A DNA stretch of 64,000 nucleotides from an uncultured Paracoccaceae bacterium. GTDB taxonomy: Bacteria > Pseudomonadota > Alphaproteobacteria > Rhodobacterales > Rhodobacteraceae. The position numbers and the translations under genes are program-made. Below the pieces are notes generated by a model. That model was not told the origin of the DNA. It saw nothing but the letters and a program-made list of their open reading frames with translations, and did not search any database. The DNA lies in the NCBI GenBank assembly GCA_947494445.1, contig CANLVD010000009.1:81206-145205 (forward strand). Direction: 5' to 3'. Positions 44,325 through 52,976 of the stretch are shown one piece after another (the first letter of the stretch is position 1; each line of letters opens with the position of its first letter).

Positions 44325-45656
44325 ATGCAGGTCTCAAACGCCACAATCGCCGCGACCCGCTTTGGCTTTGGTCCTTTGCTGGGGGAGGCTGCCCGGGACG
44401 TGAGCGTGGATGCGCTGCTTGAGAGCATCGGAGTTCCTGACCCGGTGGAGACGCGGCATGCATTGGCCGATCTTCCGACACGAATGGATCACCTTACCCG
44501 TTATCGCAAGGCACGAAAGGCAGAGCGGTCGCTTGACGCCCTGAAGGCAGAGTTTCGTGCCATGGTGCGCGGCGACTTTCTGGCCAGCCTGCTGCGGCCT
44601 CTGAGCAGTGCAGCACCGCTGCGCGAACGGCTGGTGCTGTTCTGGGCCGATCATTTCACGGTCGCGGCCAATGGACGGCCGCAAACCCTGCTTGCGTCCT
44701 CAAGCGTGGAAGAGGCGATCCGGCCCGCGCTTGCCGGTCGGTTTCCTGACATGCTGCGTGCGGTGTTCACCCATCCCGGGATGCTCGTCTACCTCAATCA
44801 GGCGGGCAGTGCGGCCACCGGGTCACGGATGGGCAAACGGCGGGGCGGGTTGAACGAAAACCTTGCGCGCGAGGCGCTGGAACTGCACACGCTGGGCGTC
44901 GATGGCAGCTACGGGCAAGCTGACGTGCGGGCGCTGGCCGAGGCGCTGGCGGGGCTGTCCGTGGGTGAGGCAGGGTTTCGGTTTCGCGCAGCACTGGCAG
45001 CACCCGGACCGGTTGAGGTTCTGGGCAAACGCTATGATGGCAAGGCCGGTCTGGCGCGCACGACGGCACTGCTTGAGGATCTGGCGCTGATGCCGCAAAC
45101 GGCACGGCATCTGAGCCGCAAGCTGTGTGTTCACTTTCTGGGTGCGACGCCTGATGATCTGATCGACGCCATGGCGAGGGCCTATCTGCGCCATGATGGT
45201 GCGCTGATGCCGGTCTATGAGGTGCTCTTGAGCCACCCTCAGGCCTGGTCCCCGCCGGGCAGCAAGGTGCGCCCGCCGCTGGAATATGTGGTTGCGATCC
45301 TGCGTGCGCTGGGAGCGCCTGAGGCGGGCATTGTGGGTCTCAGGCGCCGCGATCTGCAAAACGCTCTGATACGCCCCCTGACCGCCATGGGCCAGCCTCC
45401 CGGACGTCCCGGCGGACCGGATGGCTGGCCCGAGGATGGGGCGGCCTGGATCACGCCGTCAACGCTGGCTGCGCGGATCACCTTTGCGGTTGGCGCGGTG
45501 GAGCGGCTGGGCGACGGGATCGAGCCGGTGGCGTTTTTGCGCGACACGCTGGGTGATCTTGCAACGCCTGCCCTGCAATTTGCCGTGGCCGGGGCCGAGA
45601 CCCGCAGCGAGGGGCTGGCACTGACGCTTGCCAGTCCGCAATTCAACCGCAGATGA
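44325..45656 (+). CDS. DUF1800 domain protein
   Basis: The 443-residue protein matches the DUF1800 family: an early ATRFGFGP motif, FWADHFTVAANGRP, LNENLAREALELHTLGVDG and KLCVHFLGATPDDLIDAMARAYL in the order expected. It has no clear signal peptide. Its stop overlaps by a few bases the DUF1501 gene region, the usual gene pair. Function is unknown; these pairs are thought to act in the periplasm on a polymer or metal-bound product. Confidence 0.85.
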   Translation: MQVSNATIAATRFGFGPLLGEAARDVSVDALLESIGVPDPVETRHALADLPTRMDHLTRYRKARKAERSLDALKAEFRAMVRGDFLASLLRPLSSAAPLRERLVLFWADHFTVAANGRPQTLLASSSVEEAIRPALAGRFPDMLRAVFTHPGMLVYLNQAGSAATGSRMGKRRGGLNENLAREALELHTLGVDGSYGQADVRALAEALAGLSVGEAGFRFRAALAAPGPVEVLGKRYDGKAGLARTTALLEDLALMPQTARHLSRKLCVHFLGATPDDLIDAMARAYLRHDGALMPVYEVLLSHPQAWSPPGSKVRPPLEYVVAILRALGAPEAGIVGLRRRDLQNALIRPLTAMGQPPGRPGGPDGWPEDGAAWITPSTLAARITFAVGAVERLGDGIEPVAFLRDTLGDLATPALQFAVAGAETRSEGLALTLASPQFNRR

Positions 45657-45667
45657 GGAGACGCCAG

Positions 45668-46846
45668 ATGACCCGAACCCGCAGAGAGTTTCTTGGCCAG
45701 ACCCTTGCGCTGGGCTGCACAGCGGCAGCCAGCCCGCTGGTCACGCCGGTGACGCTTGCCAATGCGCCGGGCGACAACCGGCTGGTGGTGATCGTGCTGC
45801 GTGGTGCGATGGACGGTCTGGATGTGGTCCAGCCCCATGGAGATGCGGATTTGCGACGCTATCGTCCCTCGCTGAGCGCGGGGCCGGGCAATGGTGCTCA
45901 TGATCTGGACGGGTTTTTCGCGCTGCATGCGGGCCTGACTGATCTGATGCCGCTCTGGCGGGCCGGAGAGCTTGGCTTTGCCCATGCGGTCTCAACCCCG
46001 TATCGCGACAAACGCAGCCATTTCGACGGGCAGGACATGCTGGAAAACGGCAGTGCCTTTGCCGATGGCCGGATGACGCGGGCAGGGGATGGCTGGCTGA
46101 ACCGGACGCTGGCGCTGATCCCCGGGGCACAGGCCAGCACGGCGTTGGCCGTCGGGCGCGAGCGGTTGTTGTTGCTGAATGGCGAGGCCCCGATCACGGC
46201 CTGGTCACCTGATGGCAACCTGCCGCTGTCGGCACAGGGCGAATTGCTGATCCGCGCGTTATACGAGCAGGACCCGCTGTTTCACGAGGCGGCAGAGACC
46301 GCCCTGCGGTTGGCCGGTGAAACAGACGCCATGTCACCGGGGCGTGCGGGGCGGGCCAAGGCCATGGCGGAATATGCGGCGGGGCATTTGCGCGATGAGG
46401 CACGGTTCGCGGCATTCTCGCTTGGTGGATGGGACACCCATGTGCGGCAGGTCAATGCGCTGCCGCGCGCGCTGGGTGAGTTGTCGGATGCGCTTCTGAC
46501 CCTGAAGTCCGAGCTTGGGCCTCAGGTCTGGGGGCAGACCTGCGTGATGGCGGTCACCGAGTTTGGCCGCACGGTGGCCGAGAACGGCAATGGTGGCACG
46601 GATCATGGCACGGGTGGCGCGCTGGTTATGGCTGGCGGTGCGGTGCGGGGCAAACAGGTTGTGACCGACTGGCCTGGACTGGCGGAGGCCGATCTCTATG
46701 AGCGGCGTGATCTGCGCCCGACGCGGGATGTGCGGGCGCATCTGGGCTGGGCGATCCACGACCTGTTCGGGCTGTCGCGCAGTGATCTGGCGGCGACGGT
46801 CTTTCCCGGGGTCGCGTTTGGCAGCAATCCAAGGGTAATTCTGTGA
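45668..46846 (+). CDS. DUF1501 domain protein with Tat signal
   Basis: The 392-residue protein starts MTRTRREFLGQTLALGCTAAA with a twin-arginine type signal (RREFLG) and then the DUF1501 sulfatase-like fold: VIVLRGAMDGLDVVQPHGD, DGFFALHAGLTDLMPLW, FDGQDMLENGS and TEFGRTVAENGNGGTDHGTGGALVMAGG, with probable metal residues in the last. An in-frame ATG at 45653 overlaps the DUF1800 stop, but the Tat motif favours 45668. Exported folded, so a periplasmic metalloenzyme role is likely; substrate unknown. Confidence 0.88.
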   Translation: MTRTRREFLGQTLALGCTAAASPLVTPVTLANAPGDNRLVVIVLRGAMDGLDVVQPHGDADLRRYRPSLSAGPGNGAHDLDGFFALHAGLTDLMPLWRAGELGFAHAVSTPYRDKRSHFDGQDMLENGSAFADGRMTRAGDGWLNRTLALIPGAQASTALAVGRERLLLLNGEAPITAWSPDGNLPLSAQGELLIRALYEQDPLFHEAAETALRLAGETDAMSPGRAGRAKAMAEYAAGHLRDEARFAAFSLGGWDTHVRQVNALPRALGELSDALLTLKSELGPQVWGQTCVMAVTEFGRTVAENGNGGTDHGTGGALVMAGGAVRGKQVVTDWPGLAEADLYERRDLRPTRDVRAHLGWAIHDLFGLSRSDLAATVFPGVAFGSNPRVIL

Positions 46847-46865
46847 TGTTTCTAAAATAGAAACA
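46847..46865 (+). terminator. Hairpin directly after the DUF1501 stop
   Basis: TGTTTCT and AGAAACA pair across five bases, starting at the base after the TGA. The stem is AT-rich and no T run follows at once, though TAATTTTGTT begins eight bases later. Confidence 0.45.
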
Positions 46866-46947
46866 GACAGGGTAATTTTGTTAGCATTGTATTTTCAGTG
46901 ACGAGTGGCTTTCTAGGGGCAACACGATGCCCCGAAAGGACCATATC

Positions 46948-47538
46948 ATGTCGAAACAGACCCTGATCATTCACTCCTCTGCCCGCACCGAAGGCTCGGT
47001 CACGCGGGATCTGACGCAGCGCCTTGCCGATCAGCTTGGCGGGGCGCAGCACGTTCGCGACCTCAATGATGCGCTGCCCCATGTGGATGGCGCATGGGTT
47101 GCTGCGAATTTCACCGATCCGGCTGAGCGGTCGGACGCGCAAAACGCCAAGCTCGCGCAATCCGATGCGCTGGTGGCCGAAGTGATGGACGCTGATACGC
47201 TGGTGATTGGCGTGCCGATCTACAATTTCGGGGTGCCGGCGGCGCTGAAATCCTGGATTGATCTGATCGCCCGTGCACGTGTCACCTTTGCCTATACATC
47301 TGACGGCCCGAAGGGACTGCTGACGGGCAAGACGGCCTATCTGGTCGTGGCCTCCGGCGGTGTGGCGGCAGACAGTGCCGTTGATTTCGCCGTGCCCTAC
47401 ATGCGCCATGTGCTGGGCTTTGTCGGGATCACGGATGTGCGGGTCATCGATGCTTCGGGCGCGGCCGCGCGTGGTGAAACGGCACGCAGCGATGCAGCCG
47501 CCCAGATTGCCGCCATTGGAGGCGAGTTGGCGGCCTGA
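46948..47538 (+). CDS. azoR: FMN-dependent NADH-azoreductase
   Basis: The 196-residue protein has the flavodoxin-like AzoR/AcpD features: IHSSARTEGSVTRDLTQRLAD for the FMN phosphate, GVPIYNFGVPAALKSWIDLIARARVTFAY, and YLVVASGGVAADSAVDFAVPYMRHVLGFVG. It reduces quinones and azo dyes. The start at 46948 (MSKQTLIIH) follows GAAAGGACC. It leads a rightward group with a nitroreductase and an EI24 protein. Confidence 0.9.
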   Translation: MSKQTLIIHSSARTEGSVTRDLTQRLADQLGGAQHVRDLNDALPHVDGAWVAANFTDPAERSDAQNAKLAQSDALVAEVMDADTLVIGVPIYNFGVPAALKSWIDLIARARVTFAYTSDGPKGLLTGKTAYLVVASGGVAADSAVDFAVPYMRHVLGFVGITDVRVIDASGAAARGETARSDAAAQIAAIGGELAA

Positions 47539-47609
47539 CCTTGACGAATGCCTTTTGGGCCATGACATAGACGGGACGCTTTGAGAATTGATTGAAAAGA
47601 GTTCCGTCC

Positions 47610-48188
47610 ATGTTGCATGCCCAGCCGCAAGTTCTTGAATTTCTGGCAAACCGCCGGTCGCGCCCGGCCAAGACCCTTGTGGAACCTGCGCCGGACCGCG
47701 CGGCGCTTGCGCCGATCCTCGAGATGGCGTTGCGGGTGCCCGATCACGGCAAGCTTGAGCCGTGGCGGCTGATCATCCTTGAAGGGGATGCGATGGGCCG
47801 TCTGGCGGATCTGGCGGCGGCCCGGGCAGGTGCGCTGGGCTTCGAGCCCGAGCGGGTCGAGAAGACGGCCGTGATGTTTCGTGACGCGCCGATGATGGTG
47901 GCCGTGATCAGCGCGCCTGTTGAAAGCGAAAAGGTGCCGGTGGCCGAGCAGGTTCTGTCTGCCGGTGCAGTGTGCCTGTCGCTGGTCAATGCAGCCCTTG
48001 CCTCGGGCTGGGGGGCGAACTGGCTGACCGGGCCGCTGGCCTTTGATGCGATCTTTACAGCCGATGGGCTAGAGCTTGCAGCAAGCGAGCAGGTGGCGGG
48101 GTTCGTTGTTCTTGGTACTGAGACCAAGGCACCCCCCGAACGCCCACGCCCAGATGTGACTGCGAAGGTATCCTGGGTCACGTCATGA
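47610..48188 (+). CDS. Nitroreductase family protein
   Basis: From MLHAQPQVLEFLANRRSRPAK the protein has 192 residues. The flavin-binding RRSRPA and RVPDHGKLEPWRLIILEG segments, and NAALASGWGANWLTG near residue 140, match the YdjA-like nitroreductases that work as FMN-dependent reductases with a short lid. It overlaps the next gene by four bases. Substrate unknown. Confidence 0.88.
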   Translation: MLHAQPQVLEFLANRRSRPAKTLVEPAPDRAALAPILEMALRVPDHGKLEPWRLIILEGDAMGRLADLAAARAGALGFEPERVEKTAVMFRDAPMMVAVISAPVESEKVPVAEQVLSAGAVCLSLVNAALASGWGANWLTGPLAFDAIFTADGLELAASEQVAGFVVLGTETKAPPERPRPDVTAKVSWVTS

Positions 48189-48880
48189 GCGTATTGCCGG
48201 AGTTTCAGAAGGCGGTTCGGCAAGTCACGGACCCTGCCTTTTCCAAGGTTCTGCTGCGCGCGATCGGGCTGACCTTTGCGCTGCTGGTGGCGGTCTTTGT
48301 GGCCTTTGTCTGGGGCTTGGGTCTGGTCCTGCCCGAGACGATCACGCTGCCCTTTATCGGTGAGGTGACGCTGCTCACCCAGGTGCTGTCGGTCGCGGCG
48401 ATGCTGCTGATGTTCGGGCTGTCGGTGTTCCTGATGGTGCCGGTGGCCAGCATCTTCGTGGGGTTTTTCCTTGATGATATCGTCGAGGCGGTGGAACGGC
48501 GGCACTACCCCGGACTGCCACCGGTGGAAAGCCTGCCGCTCTCGGAGGTGATGCTCGACAGTCTGCGGTTTCTGGGGTTGATCGTGGTGGCCAATCTGGT
48601 GGGGCTGGTGTTCTACCTGTTCTCGGGGCCGTTCGCGCCATTTGTCTTCTGGCTGGTCAACGGGTTCCTGCTGGGGCGGGAATATTTCCAGCTGGTGGCT
48701 GCGCGCCGTCTGGGCAACGAGCGGGCACGGGCCCTGCGCAAGAAGCATTTCGGTACGGTCTGGACCGCAGGTGTCCTGATGGCGATCCCCTTGTCGATCC
48801 CGCTGGTCAATCTGTTGATCCCGGTGCTGGGGGTTGCGACCTTCACGCATATCTACCACGCGCGCGCAGGCAATGCGTAG
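48185..48880 (+). CDS. EI24/CysZ-like membrane protein
   Basis: The 231-residue protein has four to five membrane helices and the EI24 pattern: LPEFQKAVRQVTDPAFSKVLLRAIGLT, a central DDIVEAVERRHYPGLPP loop, and LVNGFLLGREYFQLVAARRL near residue 165. CysZ imports sulfate; whether this paralogue does is not known. Overlaps the nitroreductase gene stop. Confidence 0.82.
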   Translation: MSVLPEFQKAVRQVTDPAFSKVLLRAIGLTFALLVAVFVAFVWGLGLVLPETITLPFIGEVTLLTQVLSVAAMLLMFGLSVFLMVPVASIFVGFFLDDIVEAVERRHYPGLPPVESLPLSEVMLDSLRFLGLIVVANLVGLVFYLFSGPFAPFVFWLVNGFLLGREYFQLVAARRLGNERARALRKKHFGTVWTAGVLMAIPLSIPLVNLLIPVLGVATFTHIYHARAGNA

Positions 48881-48908
48881 CCCGCGCAAATCATTGATTT
48901 TCAATGGA

Positions 48909-48922
48909 TTGACTCAGATCAA
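48909..48922. promoter_or_regulatory. FnrL-type binding site upstream of the universal stress genes
   Basis: TTGACTCAGATCAA fits the FNR/FnrL half-sites TTGAC-N4-ATCAA (consensus TTGAT-N4-ATCAA). It lies 70 bp upstream of the first UspA start (48993). Just before it CATTGA-TTT-TCAATG (48892-48906) forms a further inverted repeat. In roseobacters UspA genes are often under FnrL; oxygen control is inferred from the site. Confidence 0.65.
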
Positions 48923-48992
48923 GGCCAAGGTCGTGCCTGTGGTCTAACCCTTGTCTGACAGCGCTCAAGCTGTGTTGGAAAAGGGGAGAGCC

Positions 48993-49400
48993 ATGTACAA
49001 GAACATTCTGATCCCGGTCCTTCTTGGGGCCGAACAGGACCCGAAGGACGCCTATCGTGCAGCCCAGTCGTTGGGCGATGAAGGTGCGCAATACACCGTT
49101 TTGCACGTGCTTGAAATCATCCCGGCCTATGTGACATCGCAGATGGAACCGGGCGCGCTGGAGCAGACCCACAAGGAAGCCGAGGCGACGCTGAAGGCCA
49201 TGGCGGCGGATTTGCCGGGGGCCAAGGCCAAGATGATTTCGGGCCATTCGGGCCGGGCCATTCTGGATTTCATCGACGACCATGACATCGATTGCGTGAT
49301 CGTCGCATCCCACAAGCCGGGACTGCAGGATTACTTTCTGGGCTCGACAGCCGCCCATGTGGTGCGCCATGCGCCCTGCGCCGTGCATGTGACCCGGTGA
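48993..49400 (+). CDS. Universal stress protein (UspA family)
   Basis: The 135-residue protein begins MYKNILIPVLLGAEQDPKDAYRAAQ and ends with the nucleotide-binding region ASHKPGLQDYFLGSTAAHVVRHAPCAVHV. The expected G-x2-G-x9-GS motif is altered (the first Gly pair is not spaced as usual), so ATP binding may be weak. Preceded by GGGGAGAG and the FnrL-like box. First of two UspA genes. Confidence 0.88.
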   Translation: MYKNILIPVLLGAEQDPKDAYRAAQSLGDEGAQYTVLHVLEIIPAYVTSQMEPGALEQTHKEAEATLKAMAADLPGAKAKMISGHSGRAILDFIDDHDIDCVIVASHKPGLQDYFLGSTAAHVVRHAPCAVHVTR

Positions 49401-49428
49401 TCGCCAACCCTATCTGAGGAGGAAGACC

Positions 49429-49875
49429 ATGTTTGCTAAGATAATCGTCGGACTGGACGGGTCCGAGACATCGGAAACAGCGTTGCGGCTGGCCTGCGAC
49501 ATTGCCGGAAAGTATGGATCGGAGCTGTATCTGTCCCACACACCGCAACCCACAACGGTGGCTTTCGCCATGGGCGCGGTCGCGGGCTATCACGCGGTCA
49601 CGACCATGCCCTCGCCCAAGGAGGTGGAGGAAGCCGCCAACAAGATCCTGGACAAGGGCAAGTCTGTGGCGCAGGAGTGCGGGATCACGGTGATGGACAG
49701 CTATATCGGCTTTGGCCATCCGGCGGACGAGATCATCAACTATGCCGAGGAATGCGGCGCCGATCTGATCGTGACCGGACGCCGCGGACTGGGCAGCATG
49801 GGCTCGCTCATGCAGGGCAGCACATCCCAGCGGGTGAACCATCTGGCGAAATGCGCGACCCTGTCGACGGTTTAA
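49429..49875 (+). CDS. Universal stress protein (UspA family) with full ATP-binding motif
   Basis: The 148-residue protein begins MFAKIIVGLDGSETSETALRLACDIA and has a complete G-x2-G-x9-GS motif in TGRRGLGSMGSLMQGSTSQRV, as in ATP-binding UspA proteins. It starts 28 bp after the first UspA gene, with GAGGAGGAAG upstream, and shares its likely FnrL control. Its stop overlaps the convergent DUF1467 stop by four bases. Confidence 0.9.
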   Translation: MFAKIIVGLDGSETSETALRLACDIAGKYGSELYLSHTPQPTTVAFAMGAVAGYHAVTTMPSPKEVEEAANKILDKGKSVAQECGITVMDSYIGFGHPADEIINYAEECGADLIVTGRRGLGSMGSLMQGSTSQRVNHLAKCATLSTV

Positions 49876-50150
49876 CGCTCAGGCCGGTTCAGGCGGTTGA
49901 AGACGTCGATGTCTTCGATGGAAATCACGCCGAAGTAGATGATCAGGCAGATCGGGATCCACAGCAGGATCGAGATGATGGTGACCCATTTCATCTTCTT
50001 CCTGATCTGAGGATTGACCGGGGAGGAGGCGTGGGTGCCCTCGACAATCTCGCCCTCCTCACCTTGCGTGCGCAGCCCGATGGGCAGGGCGATCAGCAGG
50101 CCCATGAACCAGAAGACGGCAAAGAGGACGATTGCGCCGGTGATGGTCAT
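49872..50150 (-). CDS. DUF1467 membrane protein
   Basis: The 92-residue protein has two membrane helices (AIVLFAVFWFMGLLIALPIG and WVTIISILLWIPICLIIYFG) joined by a loop with GEEGEIVEGTHASSPVNPQIRKKMK-like sequence, as in DUF1467. This family is regularly found beside methylmalonyl-CoA epimerase in alphaproteobacteria. Overlaps the mce stop by four bases; function unknown. Confidence 0.88.
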   Translation of the reverse strand: MTITGAIVLFAVFWFMGLLIALPIGLRTQGEEGEIVEGTHASSPVNPQIRKKMKWVTIISILLWIPICLIIYFGVISIEDIDVFNRLNRPER

Positions 50151-50551
50151 ACCTGCTCCAATTCTACCAGAGTGCCGTTGAAATCCTTGGGATGCAGGAA
50201 CAGGACCGGCTTGCCATGGGCGCCGATCTTGGGCTCGCCTGTGCCGAGCACGCGCGCGCCGCTGGCCTTCATGCGGTCGCGGGCCGCCAGAATGTCATCC
50301 ACCTCGTAACAGATGTGATGGATGCCGCCTGCGGGGTTCTTCTTAAGGAAGCCTGCAATCGGGGAGGCATCGCCCAGCGGATAGAGCAGCTCGATCTTGG
50401 TGTTGGGCAGTTCGATGAACACGACGGTGACGCCGTGGTCAGGCTCGTCCTGTGGCGGGCCGACTTTTGCGCCAAGCGTGGAGCGATACTGCTCGGACGC
50501 GGCCTCAAGATCAGGCACGGCGATGGCGACATGGTTGAGACGTCCGATCAT
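50147..50551 (-). CDS. mce: Methylmalonyl-CoA epimerase
   Basis: The epimerase interconverts (S)- and (R)-methylmalonyl-CoA in propionyl-CoA assimilation and the ethylmalonyl-CoA pathway. From MIGRLNHVAIAVPDLEAAS the protein has 134 residues and two vicinal-oxygen-chelate halves with metal residues in LNHVAIAV, DHGVTVVFIELPN, GIHHICYEVDD and VLFLHPKDFNGTLVELEQV. It complements the mcl1 gene at 10941. Confidence 0.92.
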   Translation of the reverse strand: MIGRLNHVAIAVPDLEAASEQYRSTLGAKVGPPQDEPDHGVTVVFIELPNTKIELLYPLGDASPIAGFLKKNPAGGIHHICYEVDDILAARDRMKASGARVLGTGEPKIGAHGKPVLFLHPKDFNGTLVELEQV

Positions 50552-50636
50552 GGGATGGCCCTCCGGTTCGTGGTGATTGGCGATGTTATCCGGCAGTGCA
50601 GGCCCAAGGGCAAGGGACCAAAACCGCACAGGGGGA

Positions 50637-51209
50637 TCAGGAGGTGCGGGCCTTCAGGCGGGCAATTTCGGGCGCGATCTCGGCCTGCCAGCCCTTGAAA
50701 TCCACTGGCAGGTCACGCGCCTTGTGGGCGGTGCCTTTGCCCTGTTGCGGCGTCAGATCGAAATCACCGGTCAGGATGGCGTTCAGATTGTCGGTGAACA
50801 GCGCTTCGATCTCGGCAATCAGGCGGGTGTGGGTGGCGGCGAAGGTTTTTTCGGTCGTGAAGGCAACCTTGCGCTGAAAGGCAATCGGTCCGGTGTCGAG
50901 ACCGGGATCGATGGCATGGAGGGTCACACCCGACGGCGTGCCGTCGTAGAACGCCCAGAAGTTCGGATGCGCGCCGCGGTTATAGGGCAGAAAGCTGATG
51001 TGCAGGTTGAGCGGGGGGCGGGGGGCTGTGGCCAACACTTCCGCGCGCAGGATGTGGCGATAGCCAAAGGAAATGGTCAGGTCATGGGCATCAAGCCGGG
51101 TGATCGGTTCACTGGTGTGGGTGACCGTGGCACCTGTGGCCTCAACCCGGTCGATGAGCGGGGTTTGGGTGCGGTCATAGCCCAGAAACAGAACGGTCTT
51201 GGTGGTCAT
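50637..51209 (-). CDS. Formyltransferase-fold protein
   Basis: The 190-residue protein has the N10-formyl-THF transferase core: SFGYRHIL, the catalytic Asn and His in LNLHISFLPYNRGAHPNFWAF, and the Asp in GLDTGPIAFQ. It lacks the C-terminal domain of Fmt, so it more likely acts on a small molecule such as a sugar amine, as in WbkC/VioF-type sugar N-formyltransferases, or on purine-type substrates. Substrate not decided. It lies beside mce in the same direction with an 85-bp gap. Confidence 0.8.
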   Translation of the reverse strand: MTTKTVLFLGYDRTQTPLIDRVEATGATVTHTSEPITRLDAHDLTISFGYRHILRAEVLATAPRPPLNLHISFLPYNRGAHPNFWAFYDGTPSGVTLHAIDPGLDTGPIAFQRKVAFTTEKTFAATHTRLIAEIEALFTDNLNAILTGDFDLTPQQGKGTAHKARDLPVDFKGWQAEIAPEIARLKARTS

Positions 51210-51294
51210 GGGGGAGAGGTCCTTTGCCGCCGGTTGCCCGGACCATAGCGCGGCCGTTCGGGGCGTCCAAGGGAAAGGACGCCCCGTGCCCGTG

Positions 51295-51789
51295 TCAGGC
51301 GACTTGCAGGCGCATCAGGCCGGCGAGCATCAAGAGCGCCGCAAGGGTGCAGGCGATGGTGCGCACGGTGTTCCAGAAGGTCCAACGCGGCACATAGGCA
51401 TCGACCCAGTATTCGGTCGTGGTGGCGGTGCCAGCGTCCAGTTTGGCCAGCGTCTCGTTCATCGGCACGTTGAACAGGATCGTGACCAGAAAACAGCCGA
51501 TCAGATACACCAGACCCGCCAGTGTGAAGAGCGTGGCTGGCGTTCCGTTGAGCGTGAGAGCGCTGGTGCCGATCAGCAGAAGCGAGGCAGGTGCGAGGCC
51601 CAGAAACAGGACCATGAAGACGATGCGGAACACCTCGCGGTTGATGTGTTGCATCGCCTCGACCCCGCCGGGGCCGCTGGTCAGGGCAAGGGCGCGCATG
51701 ATGAAATCGGAAAACGCGAGGAACACGCCGCTGGTGAGCGCGTAGGCGACCGTCAGCATCTGCGCAAGGGTGAGGATGGGAAGGGTCAT
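51295..51789 (-). CDS. DUF1772 (anthrone oxygenase-like) membrane protein
   Basis: The 164-residue protein has four membrane helices in the DUF1772 order (LPILTLAQMLTVAYALTSGVFLAFSD, later EAMQHINREVFRIVFMVLFLG and FLVTILFNVPMNETLAKLD). Members are linked to anthrone oxygenation in polyketide pathways, but most are uncharacterised. It is the last gene of the leftward block AraC - metallo-beta-lactamase - DUF1772. Confidence 0.82.
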   Translation of the reverse strand: MTLPILTLAQMLTVAYALTSGVFLAFSDFIMRALALTSGPGGVEAMQHINREVFRIVFMVLFLGLAPASLLLIGTSALTLNGTPATLFTLAGLVYLIGCFLVTILFNVPMNETLAKLDAGTATTTEYWVDAYVPRWTFWNTVRTIACTLAALLMLAGLMRLQVA

Positions 51790-51843
51790 GGCAGACCTCC
51801 TTTCAGGTCAGGCGCGCGCCCTGTTGGCGCGCGCAGGTCAGGA

Positions 51844-52881
51844 TCAGTGCATGATTGCGTAAAGAACGACGGTTTCGCAGTGGCTGTCGGCCCAGACATC
51901 GACGACGGACAGCTTGTCCTGCCAACGCGAGATGATCTGAGCGGTGCAGTCGTCGCGTACGCCCTCGATCGCCATGCGGTAGGACAGGTTGCCATGCTCG
52001 AAGTTCACCAGTTCCATCGCCTGACCCATGCGGTCGAGAAAGCCCGGCATCAGGTCCATCACCGTGTCGTGGACGTCATGGACGTAAGCGCGGTTCAGCA
52101 AGACATCGTCGCGATTGCCCAGAACCGAGACATGGCCCGACAGGAAATGGGTGAAGTCATATTCAAGAAAAGTGTCGTAGCTTTCGATATAGCCATGCAG
52201 GTCGGTGGTCGCACCGAAATTCATGAAGGGCACCTCGCCCGGGGTGATGGTGTCGATGGCCATCAGGAACTCCTGTTCGGGCAGGTGGATGATCACATCG
52301 GTGTCTTCCGCGTGGTAGGCGGCGGTTTGCAGGTTGATGGGCACACCGCCGATGGTCAGATCAAGCGTGTCTTCAAAGGTTTTGGTGGGCGCCAGCAAGC
52401 CGCGGTGGGCCAGTGCCGTGGCAAGCTCCACATTGCCGGCAGCGCCCACGACGGTCAGACCTTCAATGTCTGCGAAGGTGGCAGCCGCGCCATTGTGATC
52501 GACATGGGCATGGCTGTAGATCAGGTGCGTGATTGGCTGATCGGGGGCGACCATGGCGATGACCTGACGCAGGCGCGGGCCGAAGCTGGCAGGCGCATCC
52601 AGGACGACGACGCCCTCATCCGTGACCAGAAAGGCCGACTGATAGATCTGGTCGGTGACGAAATGCAGGTTCGGCTCGATTTCCGAGACATGCAGGCCGA
52701 ACTCGGTGTTGATCTGCGAGATCCGGGCGCGCATCTCCGGCAGTTCCGGCGCGAAATGGCTGTAGCTGGCGGCGTGACCCACAAGCGCCGAGATCGTGTC
52801 GGCGGGATTGTGATGATGATCTGCCATCAGCGGGGTGGCTGTCAGCAGGGCGAGCGTGGCGGTGGTGGTCAAGGCTTTCAT
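51844..52881 (-). CDS. Periplasmic metallo-beta-lactamase-fold hydrolase
   Basis: The 345-residue protein begins with a signal peptide (MKALTTTATLALLTATPLMA). The zinc motif SHAHVDHNG near residue 125 and the later AYHAEDTDVIIHLPEQ and LSGHVSVLGN support a two-metal hydrolase. It lacks known carbapenemase hallmarks. A lactone or ester substrate is likely. Located between an AraC regulator and a DUF1772 gene, all in one direction. Confidence 0.85.
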   Translation of the reverse strand: MKALTTTATLALLTATPLMADHHHNPADTISALVGHAASYSHFAPELPEMRARISQINTEFGLHVSEIEPNLHFVTDQIYQSAFLVTDEGVVVLDAPASFGPRLRQVIAMVAPDQPITHLIYSHAHVDHNGAAATFADIEGLTVVGAAGNVELATALAHRGLLAPTKTFEDTLDLTIGGVPINLQTAAYHAEDTDVIIHLPEQEFLMAIDTITPGEVPFMNFGATTDLHGYIESYDTFLEYDFTHFLSGHVSVLGNRDDVLLNRAYVHDVHDTVMDLMPGFLDRMGQAMELVNFEHGNLSYRMAIEGVRDDCTAQIISRWQDKLSVVDVWADSHCETVVLYAIMH

Positions 52882-52976
52882 GGGTCAAATCCCCTGGTTG
52901 GTTGCAATGGCCAAGGGATAGGACAGGAGCAGCGCGCGGGTATTGACCGAGCCTGCCAAAGAATTGACCGTGTCGG

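Noticed and set aside
47744..48904. 386-residue frame antisense to the nitroreductase and EI24 genes
   Set aside because: Extreme Gln/His/Arg composition, typical of antisense frames in GC-rich DNA.
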